Positions 1 to 10,160 of a DNA stretch of 64,000 nucleotides are shown piece after piece. Under the pieces are notes generated by a model. It worked only from the letters and a program-made list of their open reading frames with translations. It made no database searches and was not told the DNA's origin. The stretch is from Atriophallophorus winterbourni (lineage: Eukaryota > Platyhelminthes > Trematoda > Plagiorchiida > Microphallidae), in assembly GCA_013407085.1 (NCBI GenBank), contig JACCGJ010005981.1, positions 1 through 64,000 of the forward strand. Direction: 5' to 3'. The stretch's first letter is position 1. The number at the start of each line of letters is the position of its first letter. A program made the translations under genes and the position numbers.

Positions 1-287
1 ATGCCACAAGAATCCCGGAAAGGTCTAACACAACCCTGAAGCCTCCCTATTCTCAAGCTACCGCCTAGCGAACTCGGGAAGACGCAACTCCAAAGCGAGT
101 GTGGCCCGCTATAAGGCCTCCCCGCACCCATACTGATTATACCGACCAATTTATTCCCTCGAAACCCACTCTGACGTTTTTTCTCTTTCTTTATCCTATT
201 TTTTCGATCCACTGTAAACACATCCTGTGGTTATTTGAAGCTATGTGCTTATTTTACCATAAATATACTATTGAACTATTGAACTAT
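1..287 (+). mobile_element. 3' end of a CR1-like LINE (D family), 5' part outside window
   Basis: This stretch matches the 3' untranslated end of LINE D2 at about 53580-53797. The shared block GTGGCCCGCTATAAGGCC lies at about 102-119 here and again at about 53665. It ends in a short repeated tail (ACTATTGA units, about 267-287), the counterpart of the CCATTGAA tail of D2. No protein is encoded; the 86-codon frame over it is accidental. CR1 elements typically end in 8-bp repeats rather than poly-A, which fits. The rest of the copy would lie to the left of the window. Confidence 0.7.
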
Positions 288-356
288 CTCGATGCTCAGT
301 ATAGTTCGGTTTACACAGAGAAGACTCCCAATTCCACTGCATCGGATATGAATTAT

Positions 357-447
357 TAAATGAACAAATAAATTTCATTCTTGGAAATCCAAGGCATGTT
401 GACTATGATCAATAATTTACAATAGGTTTATGCAATCAGATTGTAGT
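357..447 (-). mobile_element. 3' end of a B-type LINE, left part (split by Gypsy-1)
   Basis: On the minus strand this is the last stretch of the LINE family seen complete at 41171-45857. It has the AT-rich (AAAT)n tail, the hairpin CTTGG-AAAT-CCAAG at 380-393 and the following 3' UTR. The sequence breaks at 447 and resumes at 5061 in the same order as in the uninterrupted copies near 11.7 and 41.2 kb. Gypsy-1 therefore inserted into it. It codes for nothing. Confidence 0.8.
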
Positions 448-713
448 ATGGTGTTTTCATTATTGTATATTTTATTACAATAACCCTGCATATTTCATTA
501 TTGTTTTGTTTTAATGATACATGTAAATATGTACACAATTTGAATACACGATTCACGCTGCTAACGTGTTCTGCTTTGGGACAAGTATATCGTGTGTGAC
601 TGCCTGGGATTTGTATGCTGTTATTCGTTGCGAACTGTGTTCCGGTTCATTGCGTTCAATAACCAGAGACGTACTTTGTTAGTGGTGAAATCTCCGTTGG
701 ATCAACCGCTACA
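448..713 (+). repeat. 5' LTR of Gypsy-1
   Basis: This 266-bp terminal repeat is nearly identical to 4795-5060, with two differences seen by eye (C/T at about 534 and 643). It ends in CGCTACA, directly before the primer-binding region. As the 5' LTR it should hold the element's promoter; no TATA box could be assigned with confidence. Confidence 0.9.
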
Positions 714-716
714 AAT

Positions 717-731
717 TGGTGAGCCCCGAAC
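717..731 (+). promoter_or_regulatory. Primer-binding site of Gypsy-1 (tRNA-Trp type)
   Basis: TGGTGAGCCCCGAAC starts 3 bp after the 5' LTR. It resembles the complement of the 3' end of tRNA-Trp (TGGTGACCCCGACGTGA), the primer reported for CsRn1/Kabuki elements. Gypsy-N has a related site at 56548-56564. The match is imperfect. Confidence 0.7.
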
Positions 732-814
732 ATTTTTCTTTTTGAAATTTTCGTTCTTACCATATACTCCCAGTTATTTTGATTTTGCTGTCATATATAT
801 TTTTCATTTACTAA

Positions 815-3800
815 ATGGATTCTAAATCAGCATTTTCTAATACCCCATCTGAGGACATTTCTACCGACACTATGTCGCACTTTAGTCTTCCCTCTTTTGG
901 TATGGACGACCCTCGCCTCTGGTTCGCACAGATCGGAGCACTTTTTGAGTCTTACCGCGTAAACACTCAACGATCCCAGTATAATCGTGTAGTTGGCGTG
1001 TTGCCATCGTCAGTCGCAAAGGAGGTTGCTGATTTAATTTACAACCGCCCGGCCGATAATCCGTACGATGCACTTAAACATGCCATTATCTCACGTACTT
1101 CATCTACTGACGAGCAAAAGCTACGGAAACTTTTGTCCGGCTTAGCAATGGGTGATCACACTCCCTCACAACACCTGCGACACATGCTTCAATTACAAGC
1201 AGACAAGCCTGTTGATGACAACATCATTCGTGAATTATGGCAGCAGAGTCTTACAGCCGACGTCCGCAAAGTCCTAGCCATTATGGACAAGCACACCAGT
1301 CTCCAACACTTGGCACGCATTGCAGACGAACTTCACGATATCTCGCACAGCATTACCTTGTCTCACGTCAGACACACCACTGAAGCTCATAAAAGCATCC
1401 CTGTCCAGAATGATTTTGAAGAGTTAAAATCGATGTTCAATTCCTTGTCATTGCAAGTACAGAACATCGCACAATCTCGTAGTAACTCACGAAATCATCA
1501 TCCTCGTCAGCCCAAGAAACGATCTAGTCGTTCTAACGGACCACGAAGCCAGACAGTAGACGCAGCAGCTCTGTCTAGCACCCTTCAAAGCCGACTTTTC
1601 TACGTTAACGACCGGGCCACTAAAATGCGATTCCTCATCGACACTGGTGCTGAGATTAGCGTTATCCCACCATCCACGAAGGAACGCAAGAGCCTTTCGT
1701 CAATGACGTTGCAGGCGGCAAACGGCACGAAAATTTCCACTTTCGGTCAAAGATCACTTTCTGTCGAATTGGGTCTACGACGCGACTTTCGATGGATTTT
1801 CACGCTGGCTGATGTCAAAGTACCGATTCTGGGAGCAGATTTCCTCTCACATTTTGATCTTTCAGTCAATATAGCTAAACGAAAGCTTATTGATAATTTG
1901 ACAAAGATTAACTCCTTTGGTAATTCCTGCGATTCCCCTATTCAAACCCTTCGTGTACTCACCCCTGACATCCCATCTGCGTTCAGTGACTTACTGAAAG
2001 AATTTTCGGAAGTTTTCAAACCCTGTACACAAGCTGCGGTCGTTAAACATAACGTTAAACACCATATTGTGACCCGTGGTCCTCCAGTGTTTAGCAAGCC
2101 CCGTCGTTTGGCTCCAAACAAGTTCGATGTAGCGAAACGTGAGTTTGAACATATGCTCGAACTGGGAATTATCTGGCCATCCAAATCGCCCTGGGCAAGC
2201 CCCCTTCACATGGTGGAGAAAAATCAATCTGATGCTTGGCGACCATGCGGTGATTACCGTTCCCTTAACAGAGTTACTGTTCCCGATCGTTACCCCATTC
2301 CCCATATTCATGACATTGCACTTTCATTACACGGAAAGACAGTGTTTTCTAAACTAGATTTGGTGCGTGCTTATCACCAGATACCTGTCGCCGACGAAGA
2401 TATCCCTAAAACAGCTATTACCACACCCTTTGGTCTTTTTGAATTTTTAAAATGCCCTTTGGTTTACGCAATGCTGCTCAAACCTTCCAGAGATTCATGG
2501 ACCAAGTTTTCCAGGGATTATCTTTTGTGCATGTCTACATTGATGACGTCCTGATCGCCAGTTCTTCTCAACAGGAACATGCAGAACACCTGCATGCTGT
2601 TTTTCAGCGACTTTCACAATTCGGCGTTGTGGTTAACCCAGATAAATGCCTTTTTGCTGTCGCTTCCCTCGAAATATTAGGGCATCATGTCGATCAAAAC
2701 GGAATTCGCCCTGTGCTTGATAAAATTTCGTCCATCAATGATTATCCATGTCCCACCTCGCTTCGACAGTTACGTCGATTTCTCGGTTTAGTTAATTATT
2801 ACAGAAGATTTATTCCAAACTGTGCTAACATCGCTCAACCGATGACTGATTTGTTACGCGGAACGGAACGACAATTTAAAATGACTGCAGATGCTGCTGA
2901 ATCGTTTCAGCGATTGAAATCTGCACTGAAAGAAGCATCTACGTTATCCTACATGTCCAGGAATCCCAACGCTCCACTTTCACTTGCCACCGATGCATCA
3001 CAAGCAGCAGTCGGCGCTGTCCTGCAGCAAAGTATAGACGGTGTTACTAAACCGCTTGCATTCTTTTCTCGTCGTCTACAACCCGCCCAAACCCGCTATA
3101 GTACATTTGGCCGCGAATTGTTAGCTATGTATTATGCTGTTCGTCATTTTAGACATTTGCTTGAAGGTCGCGATTTCATTGTTTGGACCGACCACAACCT
3201 CTCACTTTTGCGTTGTCCGCCACAGCTGATAGATATTTACCACGTGAGATACGTCACCTTGACTATATTTCTCAATTTACGAGTGACATTCGCTATCTAT
3301 CTGCTTCGTCGAACACAGTTGCCGATGCATTTTCTCGCATGCAACTCACAGCACTCAGTCGATCGAACTTCGATCTCACGCAGCTAGCAGATGCTCAGCA
3401 ACATGACAGTGACATGCAGCACTACCAAACTTCGTCATCCCTCCGAGTCCAACGTATTTCCATTCCCAACTCCAGTTTGACTGTTTTGTGTGATTTTTCC
3501 AACGAACATCCCCGTCCTTTAGTACCGAAATTACTTAGGAAATCCATTTTTGAACATTTTCATTCCCTTTCCCATCCCGGCATTCGTGCTACTCGTAAGT
3601 TGATCACTGATCGATTTGTTTGGCCGAACATGCATGCGGATATTCAAAATTGGACAAAAGCCTGTCTCCAGTGCCAACGCAGTAAAGTTCAACGCCATAC
3701 TCTTAGTGCTCCAGGATCTTTTCCTCCACCAAGCCAACGTTTTCAGCACGTTCATCTCGACATTGTCGGTCCTCTGGCTATCTCTAATGGTTTCACCCAC

Positions 3801-4738
3801 ATTTTAACTTGTGTTGACCGTTTCAGCCGCTGGCCTATAGCCATTCCCATTACCGGTATTACAGCTGAGACCGTAGCGAAAAACTTTCTACAATACTGGA
3901 TAAGTAATTACGGTGTTCCATCTACTATTACTACTGATCGTGGATCACAGTTCCAATCTACCCTTTTTCGTGAGTTGACTATACTCCTCGGCTCTAACCA
4001 CATCAAAACCACAGCCTATCATCCTTGCGCGAACGGACTTGTTGAACGGTTCCATCGACAGCTGAAAGCAGCATTGATGTCACATGGTAATACTGAAAAC
4101 TGGGCAGAGAACCTGCCAGTGATCCTTCTTGGTATACGTGCTACCGTCAAAGAAGACATCGGATGTTCTGCAGCAGAGTTAGTTTACGGCACACCACTCC
4201 GTCTCCCAGGTGAATTGATCGCATCCCCTGACGTTGCAGCTGACATTACTATTCCCCACTATGTCAATCGCTTACGCTCCTTCATGCGTCAATTACGTGC
4301 CACCCCCACTCGCCCATACACCCGTAACGTTTACGTACCAAGTGATTTGCATTCATGCTCATTTGTTTTTGTTCGAACTGATCATACGCGCAAACCCTGC
4401 AAGCCCCATACACCGGTCCCTTCAAAGTCGTTAGCCGCTGTGACAAATACTTCGTCATCGAACGAAATGGTTCTCAAGATACTGTTGCAATTGATCGATT
4501 GAAAGCAGCTTTTATCGAACCAGTCTGCGACGAAACACCGCCTCCAGACGTTCACCCTCCAAGTGGTACCCCGGATGTTGACCTTTTCCCTTCAACCCCA
4601 CCCACTTCTCAGTCGACCCAATCAACCCAACCATGTAAACTCTCTCTTCCATCATCTGACTCACCCTCTCCAATTCACAAAACTCGATCAGGCCGGAGAG
4701 TCAGGTGGCCTGCAAACCTTGCAGACTACGCTGATTAA
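815..4738 (+). pseudogene. gag-pol of Gypsy-1, broken by three frameshifts
   Basis: One frame runs from the ATG at 815 through Gag, protease and the first half of RT with no gag/pol boundary. The protease has LIDTGAE near residue 276. RT has [14 protein letters not shown] near 2345 and YIDD at 2536-2547. RNase H has ATDAS near 2990. Integrase has an HHCC finger at about 3550-3690, the first Asp near 3756, the second near 3936 (TTDRGSQFQ) and the Glu near 4035 (NGLVERF). The frame shifts near 2450, 3195 and 4400, after which the GPY/F-like tail runs to 4738. Gag (about 255 residues) has no cysteine, so the zinc finger expected in this group is missing. As written the element cannot make complete Pol. 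Confidence 0.9.
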
Positions 4739-4753
4739 CTATATTTTCGTTTC

Positions 4754-4790
4754 GAGCGTTTCACTCTCTTCTAACGCTCTAGGGAGGGAG
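4754..4790 (+). promoter_or_regulatory. Hairpin plus polypurine tract of Gypsy-1
   Basis: GAGCGTT (4754-4760) and AACGCTC (4773-4779) form a perfect 7-bp stem with a 12-nt loop. It is followed at once by the purine run AGGGAGGGAG (4781-4790) that primes plus-strand DNA. The same stem with a different loop precedes the polypurine tract of Gypsy-N. Confidence 0.75.
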
Positions 4791-4794
4791 TATT

Positions 4795-5060
4795 ATGGTG
4801 TTTTCATTATTGTATATTTTATTACAATAACCCTGCATATTTCATTATTGTTTTGTTTTAATGATACATGTAAATATGTACACAATTTGAATATACGATT
4901 CACGCTGCTAACGTGTTCTGCTTTGGGACAAGTATATCGTGTGTGACTGCCTGGGATTTGTATGCTGTTATTCGTTGCGAACTGTGTTCCGGTTTATTGC
5001 GTTCAATAACCAGAGACGTACTTTGTTAGTGGTGAAATCTCCGTTGGATCAACCGCTACA
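4795..5060 (+). repeat. 3' LTR of Gypsy-1
   Basis: This 266-bp copy of 448-713 should provide the polyadenylation signal. It ends in CGCTACA and is followed by the target duplication GTAGT. Confidence 0.9.
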
Positions 5061-5098
5061 GTAGTATGTACATTTGCAAAAAAACATGTTCAAGGTCA
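5061..5098 (-). mobile_element. 3' end of a B-type LINE, right part
   Basis: This continues the LINE 3' UTR broken at 447. GTAGTATGTACATTTGC is followed by TTCAAGGTCATTT, as in the uninterrupted copies at about 11733 and 41268. Similarity stops at about 5098, so the LINE copy was short (5'-truncated). Confidence 0.75.
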
Positions 5099-5372
5099 TT
5101 TCCGCGGCGGACTTTTTTCAGTTCGGATCTTCTTCTTCTTGATAGACGACAGAGGGTCAAGACTTTGTAAGCCACGTCTCTTTATATCAGCAACATAGTC
5201 TAGGAGAACCTCAGTTGAAGAAATCCTGTCCAGTATTGTACAGCTTTCCCACGATTACAGGTATCATGATGGAAAATGTTTATGGAAATAAAATTACATT
5301 TAGAATTATTGAGAAATTATATCAAATGGGGATAATTCCTACAAACCTTATCCACTAGTTGCTTGAATTGGT
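5099..5372. other. No gene; probable LINE 3' UTR
   Basis: I see no coding signal. It lies directly downstream (minus strand) of the LINE C-terminal fragment at 5373-5480 and is probably its 3' UTR. It contains a short CTT run at about 5140-5150. Confidence 0.4.
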
Positions 5373-5480
5373 CTCCAGATCTTGCTGAAATAACCTATTC
5401 CGGAAGCGCATTCCACAAGTTAACAATTCTTGTTGAGAGCGTGAATCTCTGTGTTAGGGGTAGTTTCCTTCTCTTTTCTT
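5373..5480 (-). pseudogene. LINE ORF2 C-terminal fragment
   Basis: Read on the minus strand it encodes LTQRFTLSTRIVNLWNALPE followed by a stop. This is the hallmark C-terminal segment of CR1/Jockey-type ORF2 (R..V..WN.LP). Only about 35 codons are left. It is the first of several such minus-strand ends lying head to tail between 5.3 and 8.6 kb. Confidence 0.7.
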
Positions 5481-5498
5481 CTTCTTCTTCTTCTTCTT
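5478..5498. repeat. (CTT)n microsatellite
   Basis: A run of CTT units marks the boundary between two adjacent minus-strand LINE fragments. It may be the decayed 3' tail of the fragment to its right. Confidence 0.8.
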
Positions 5499-5500
5499 GT

Positions 5501-5770
5501 GAATAGTCGGCAGGAGGACTACAGTCCGTGAAAGCCGTTTCACCTCCCGCGTCTCTGCTATCTCAGCGTAGAATCCTCACGAGGAGTTACTGAGCTGAAA
5601 GAGTAGGCGAATCGCGCAGGATAGCGGGAAGTTCACCGTCCAATATGCGTTTATACTGCTCTTCGGTGACTGCCCCAATTGCATCAGCGGAGAGTGCATT
5701 CCAAATTTTGACCACTCTGGTCGACAGAGTAAACGATGGCTTTAGAGCATGGTCACGGTTTCTTGAGTCT
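5501..5770 (-). pseudogene. Second LINE ORF2 C-terminal fragment
   Basis: The minus strand at about 5690-5737 encodes PSFTLSTRVVKIWNA, again the C-terminal ORF2 motif, followed by its 3' UTR toward 5501. It is related to but different from the fragment at 5373-5480, so it is a separate insertion. Too little remains to place it in a family. Confidence 0.65.
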
Positions 5771-5774
5771 GCCA

Positions 5775-6600
5775 GGACAGCATGTGGCTAACGAGCCAAT
5801 CGAGCGTCCAGAATTTCTTTCGGTGGAAATCTGCAGAAAAACACCCACCACTGCCAAACGTTTTTTCTTTATGTCTATTTGAAAGCTTCGACGATCACGA
5901 CGCCAAGAGATTATCCGGATTTTATTTAGAGAGCACCGCGTTATAACCGATGCTGGAAAAAAAAGTAGTTTCTTTACACCAGCACGGTGAGAGGTCAGCT
6001 AAAGTAGAATAGCATATAAAAAACCAAACTCTAGAATTTACTTGATTTACGAGATATCGCTAAAAGTTGAACTACCTAAGCTTGTATAGTAAATATGGAG
6101 AGTATTCAGGAAAAAACTTACCCCAGTTGCGGTCCAAACATCGCTTAAAACTCGAGACGGTACTGCAGGATATAAGTTTAACTTGAAGAATTTTCCAGAC
6201 GTTTACAACCCTAATGCTGAAAAAGTGTTTCCTGTAGTCTAGTCGACATCGTTTCTTAGCAATTTTAAGTGAACGGCCCCGGGTGCCCAGCTGGGGACTT
6301 AAAGTAAAGAAGTCGTTCATTGGCACGCAACTCAAACACTTCAAGACCTTGAAGGTTTCAATTAAGTCACCACTTAATCGACGGTGCCTAAGAGAGAAAA
6401 GATCGAGATACATCAGGCGCGCAGTGTACAGTTTCCATCGCTGACCCTCATTCATGCGAGTTGCGAGGCGCTGTACGCTTTCAAGTCGAAGAATGTCCTT
6501 TTTGTAGTGATGACACCACGTCTGAACACAATATTCGAGATGTGGCCGAACTAACGCATTGTAAATTGACAGGAAAATATCGTGTCTTCATGTTCAGTCG
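5775..6600 (-). mobile_element. CR1-like LINE copy P1: ORF2 C-terminus plus 3' UTR
   Basis: The C-terminal part of ORF2 is open on the minus strand from about 6600 to the stop at 6072. It includes VRPHLEYC, RRLSGDLIETFKVLK and RVVNVWKI, the thumb and tail of a CR1-like RT. The 3' UTR follows to 5775. A closely similar copy (P2) lies 1.1 kb to the right in the same orientation. Both have WKILQ where related elements have WNSLP, so they share a subfamily or a duplication. RT core, endonuclease and ORF1 are absent. Confidence 0.8.
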
Positions 6601-6884
6601 AACCTTTTATAGATCTCAAGCGAGTTACTTGTTGAAAAGCTTCAGTTCTACGTCGAAGGTACGCAAACAAACGTTTCGGCACCGAATTGGACTCGTCAAC
6701 CATAATTCGCCCTTTTTATCTTTGTAGGTAGGTGCACTTTTACGGATAACTTTGTTGGCTTAAATGTCGTCGGTGCATCCGCTTGAAGAGAACTTCCGGC
6801 ATAGCCGCTTTCTTCCCTTCATGTATTTGCAAATAATGTTATTAAACGATGGCAGCCCTTTAGCGTGGGATCTTTCATTCATCA
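6601..6884. other. No recognisable gene
   Basis: This is the spacer between the two CR1-like copies. The short frames here have no recognisable motif. TAAACGATGG at about 6843 echoes 5739 in front of copy P1, which may mark the edge of a tandem duplication. Confidence 0.5.
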
Positions 6885-8560
6885 GTTTAGTTCAGTTTGC
6901 ACAGGGCAGTATGTGGCTAACGAGCCAATCGAGCGTTCAAAATTTCTTTCGGTGGAAAGCTGCACAGAAGAAGCCACCACTGCTAATACGTTTTTTCTTT
7001 TTGGCTATTTAAAAATCTTCGACGATTACGACGCCAAGAGATTATTCGGATTGTATTTAGGGAGTAACGCGTTATAACCGATGCTGGAAAAAGAAAAAAG
7101 CAGTTTCTCTTCACCAGCACGGTGATAGGTCAGATAAAGTAGAATAGCGTATAAAAAACAAAACTCTAGAATTCACTTGATTTACGGGATATCGCTAAAA
7201 GTTGAACTACCTAAGCTTGTATAGTAAATAGGGAGAGTATTCAGGAAAAAACTTACCCCAGTTGCGGTCCAAACATCGCTTAAAGCTCGAGACGGTACTG
7301 CAGGATATAAGTTTAACTTGAAGAATTTTCCAGACGTTTACAACCCTAATGCTGAAAAAGTGTTTCCTGTAGTCTAGTCGACATCGTTTCTTAGCAATTT
7401 TAAGTGAACGGCCCCGGGTGCCCAGCTCTGGACATAAAGGAAAGAAGTCGTTAATTGACACGCCACTCAAACCCTTCAAGACCTTGAAGGTTTCAATTAA
7501 GTCACCTCTTAAACGACGGCACCTAAGGGAGAAAAGATCGAGAGACATCAGGCGCGCAGCGTACGGTTTCCATCGCTGACCCACATTCATGCGAGTTGCG
7601 AGGCACTGTACGCTTTTACGTCGAAGAATGTCCTCTTCGTAGTAAGGACACCACGCCTGAGCACAATATTCAAGATGCGGCCGAACTAATGCCTTATAGA
7701 GTGGCGGTAATACATCGGGTCTTTTGCTCGATAGCACAGATTTCAGCCGAAAAAGTACCTTGCGTGCACGCTGAGCAGCAGCGGCACATTGATCCTCCTA
7801 TTTGAAGTCAGCTTTACCGAGTATTCCCACTTACTTAACACACTGTTCGGCGTTAACACTGAGGGAATTTCTCGGCACCTGGCCCGAAATCTTATCACTC
7901 AGTGCTGATAAGAGTTTGCTCTTATCAACGTTCAGTGGAGGGTCCCACTGGTATGACTAGTTAATGACCCGCACAAGGTCGTACATCAAGCTATCTTCAT
8001 CCGTTGATCCAATGAACTTCACATCATCCGCGAAAATTAAGCATGGACACTTCAAGGAGGACGACAAGTCATCAATGAAAGTTAGGAATAGAAGAGGACC
8101 GAGTACCGAATCTTGAGGGAGCTCACTGATCACGGCGGTTTAGCTAGACAACGTGGATCCAACCCGAACTCTGAATGCCCTACATGTAAGAAATGCTTTA
8201 ATCCAAGCAAGTAGACTAATCTGTTTGCCCTTTGCTGCTAGTTTGATCTCTAGAAGGCGGTGACTCGCGGAATCAACAGCCTTTCTAAAATCTCAGTAGA
8301 GGGCTTCGAATGGCTTTCCTTCGTGCAGCATTTTAGTTGCAGTATCGAGAGTCAAGCATGATCTACTTTTAAGAAATCCATGTTGAGTTACACTCAACAG
8401 AATATGCCGCCCAAGATGCTGACAGATTTCGTCACGCAATAGTTTTTCTATTACTTCTGAGACGAATCTAATCAGGTTGACATGTCTATTGTTCCTAACA
8501 TTTGACCTGCAACAAACCTTGTGGATTGGCGCGACTATAGTTTCCCTCCCAGTTTATGAC
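6885..8560 (-). mobile_element. CR1-like LINE copy P2 (RT domain onward)
   Basis: This minus-strand LINE begins inside RT near 8560 and runs to the end of its 3' UTR at about 6885. Its 3' UTR (6885-7206) and C-terminus match copy P1. The 3' UTR contains CACCAGCACGGTG near 7112, a palindrome also present in P1 and, as CACCATCATGGTG, in the 3' UTRs near 33.05 and 59.94 kb. Confidence 0.8.
7207..8560 (-). pseudogene. LINE reverse transcriptase of copy P2, decayed
   Basis: The intact 3' part is 176 codons (7737-7207) with LVRPHLEYCAQ and RRLRGDLIETFKVLK. Upstream, split over frames, I can read PQDSVLGPLLFLTFIDD (about 8070-8125), LIFADDVKF (about 8017-8043, the catalytic FADD) and the region around DFRKA near 8290. 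The RT block order is right for a CR1/Jockey RT. Frameshifts and stops make it inactive. No endonuclease or ORF1 remains. Confidence 0.8.
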
Positions 8561-8568
8561 GTTCAATA

Positions 8569-9127
8569 ACGAAAACCCGGCTGGTGAACACATTTTGGCT
8601 CGAATCGTCGACAATTCTTCAAGAGTATTGTAGTACACAGCGTACCCTACTCCCATTCTTTTAACCACACCCTCTTTCATCCCCTAGAATTTCTTAGATT
8701 TTCTCATTCTGATGGATTTATGTTCACTTTTCCATCCTCTCAACCAATCTCTCCGTAAAAAAAAACATAAATTGATACATATATAATTTATTTATCAATT
8801 TTTCATGACAATTTATTACAATTCACTTCACATTTTCCATAATTACCTTCCATTTATGTTCTCCATGTTTTCCCATCCTTGCAATTCGTAACTTCTGACA
8901 AAATTTAAATGAAATCTTATTGTTATTAGACATTAAGATTTTTTTTTACTTTCTGTATATTCGTTTCCATTATTGAACGGAAAAAAATGTTTAAAAATCC
9001 CGCTCACTTCGGTCATTTGCACCGTTATATTTTTTTCTTTTGCTGTTCCAATTTTGATAAACTGATCATGTATTACATGCCTTGGATATCCAAGAATATA
9101 TATTATTATTATTATTATTATTATTAT
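8569..9127 (+). mobile_element. 3' end of an E-type LINE, plus orientation (A1)
   Basis: This stretch is the reverse complement of about 32390-32937 over more than 500 bp. Both are 5'-truncated 3' UTRs related to LINE E. It ends with the hairpin CTTGG-ATAT-CCAAG (9081-9094) and an (ATT)n tail at 9101-9127. It carries no protein; the small frames in it are chance. Confidence 0.8.
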
Positions 9128-9240
9128 AAAGGTAACAGTATTTACAAGTTGTTTCCAGTTAATATGTACATGATGTGATATAATACAAAAACACTGGCAT
9201 TGCGAGGAAAAGTCAATGAATGTTCACGGCAGTACTAATG
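9128..9240 (-). mobile_element. B-type LINE 3' UTR fragment
   Basis: The sequence from about 9130 to 9240 parallels 11805-11915 and 41335-41440. Shared landmarks are a GATATAATAC-like block and the CGGCA-ACTGATG-like end. It is a short piece of the B-family 3' UTR with the tail missing. Confidence 0.6.
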
Positions 9241-9399
9241 TTTAACGCCGAAAATGGCATAGTAATTATTTGAACGATTCGATGTACAAGAAGCACTTGG
9301 TCCGGCTTGAATACAGCCAATACTTTCAAGGTTTGGGCTGGTATTTTACATAAACCACTGGCGCTAATCTTTAGATTATCCCTGAGGTGTTGCGTGTTA
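9241..9399. other. No recognisable feature
   Basis: I see nothing here beyond short chance frames. Confidence 0.5.
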
Positions 9400-10160
9400 C
9401 CTCAAGATTGAAAGTACTGCAATGTCAAACCAATGTATAAGGGGGGTGAAACCAGTGATCCGGCTAACTATCGATCGGGTACCCTTACTTTGGTAGTTGG
9501 GAAGATTATGGAACGACTGCTAAAAAAAGATCGAAGATTTTCTCTTTACAACTAGTCAGCCAACATCTGCTGAGCATGGTTTTACGCAAAGACGATCAAG
9601 CGCATCCAACGCATCACTGCTCGCGAGCATCGGTGTGCTGAACTTGATCCGGAAATTCACTGACTTCAGTAAGGCTTTTGAGCGTGTCTCATTCAAATGT
9701 CTATTGTTCAAGCTCCGTGATTTTGGTTTAAAGGGACCTATTTTCTATTGGATTGAAGCCTTCTTTACTGACCGTTTTACACAAATCGAGAATAACGGAG
9801 TTAAATCGCAGAATACACATCCAACTTCCGGGGTTCTTCAGGGATCTGTTCTCAGACCGTTACTTTTCAAAGTATATGTCACTGACCTACTTGACTCATG
9901 AAATCTAGATTGTCTATTTTTTTCCGATGATCTGAAAGTTTGCGGTACAGTAAGCTCTTCTGCTAAGAGTACAGGTTTCAAGAACGAATTAGACAAATTG
10001 CTTGAATAGACAGTAAAATAACAGTTTCCTGTTAAACGATAGAAATGCGAAGTAATGCTAAGGCCAAACACCTGACGGTGCGTAATTCCTCGGGAATCAT
10101 CAACTGAAATCGTTTGATATTGAACGTTACCTGGGTACAATTGTAACACGGTCACCTAAC
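9400..10160 (+). pseudogene. LINE reverse transcriptase fragment, decayed
   Basis: On the plus strand I can follow RT blocks: a KGG..DPANYR-like block near 9440, EHGFTQRRS near 9577, DFSKAFERV near 9664, GVLQGSVLRPLLF near 9829 and FFSDDLKV near 9917, where the catalytic FADD-type motif is degenerate. The longest open part is 88 codons (9635-9901). The order fits a CR1-like RT, and several stops and shifts make it a pseudogene. No recognisable end or tail was found. Confidence 0.75.

Larger units (their letters stand above)
448..5060 (+). mobile_element. Gypsy-1: complete CsRn1-like Ty3/Gypsy LTR retrotransposon
   Basis: Two 266-bp LTRs (448-713 and 4795-5060) flank a primer-binding site, a gag-pol region and a polypurine tract. 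The 5-bp GTAGT at 443-447 is repeated at 5061-5065 as the target duplication. The empty-site sequence is present in related LINE copies at about 11.73 and 41.27 kb. The LTRs differ at about two positions by eye, so the insertion is recent, yet the pol frame carries three shifts. Protein similarity to the 56.6-58.9 kb element and the tRNA-Trp-like PBS place it in the CsRn1/Kabuki group. The exact LTR start is uncertain by a few bases because element and target share bases there. Confidence 0.92.

Noticed and set aside
5775..5890. tRNA-derived SINE with A and B boxes
   Set aside because: TGGCTAACGAG and CGTTCAAAAT only loosely fit the boxes and are too close together; a LINE 3' UTR explains the sequence.
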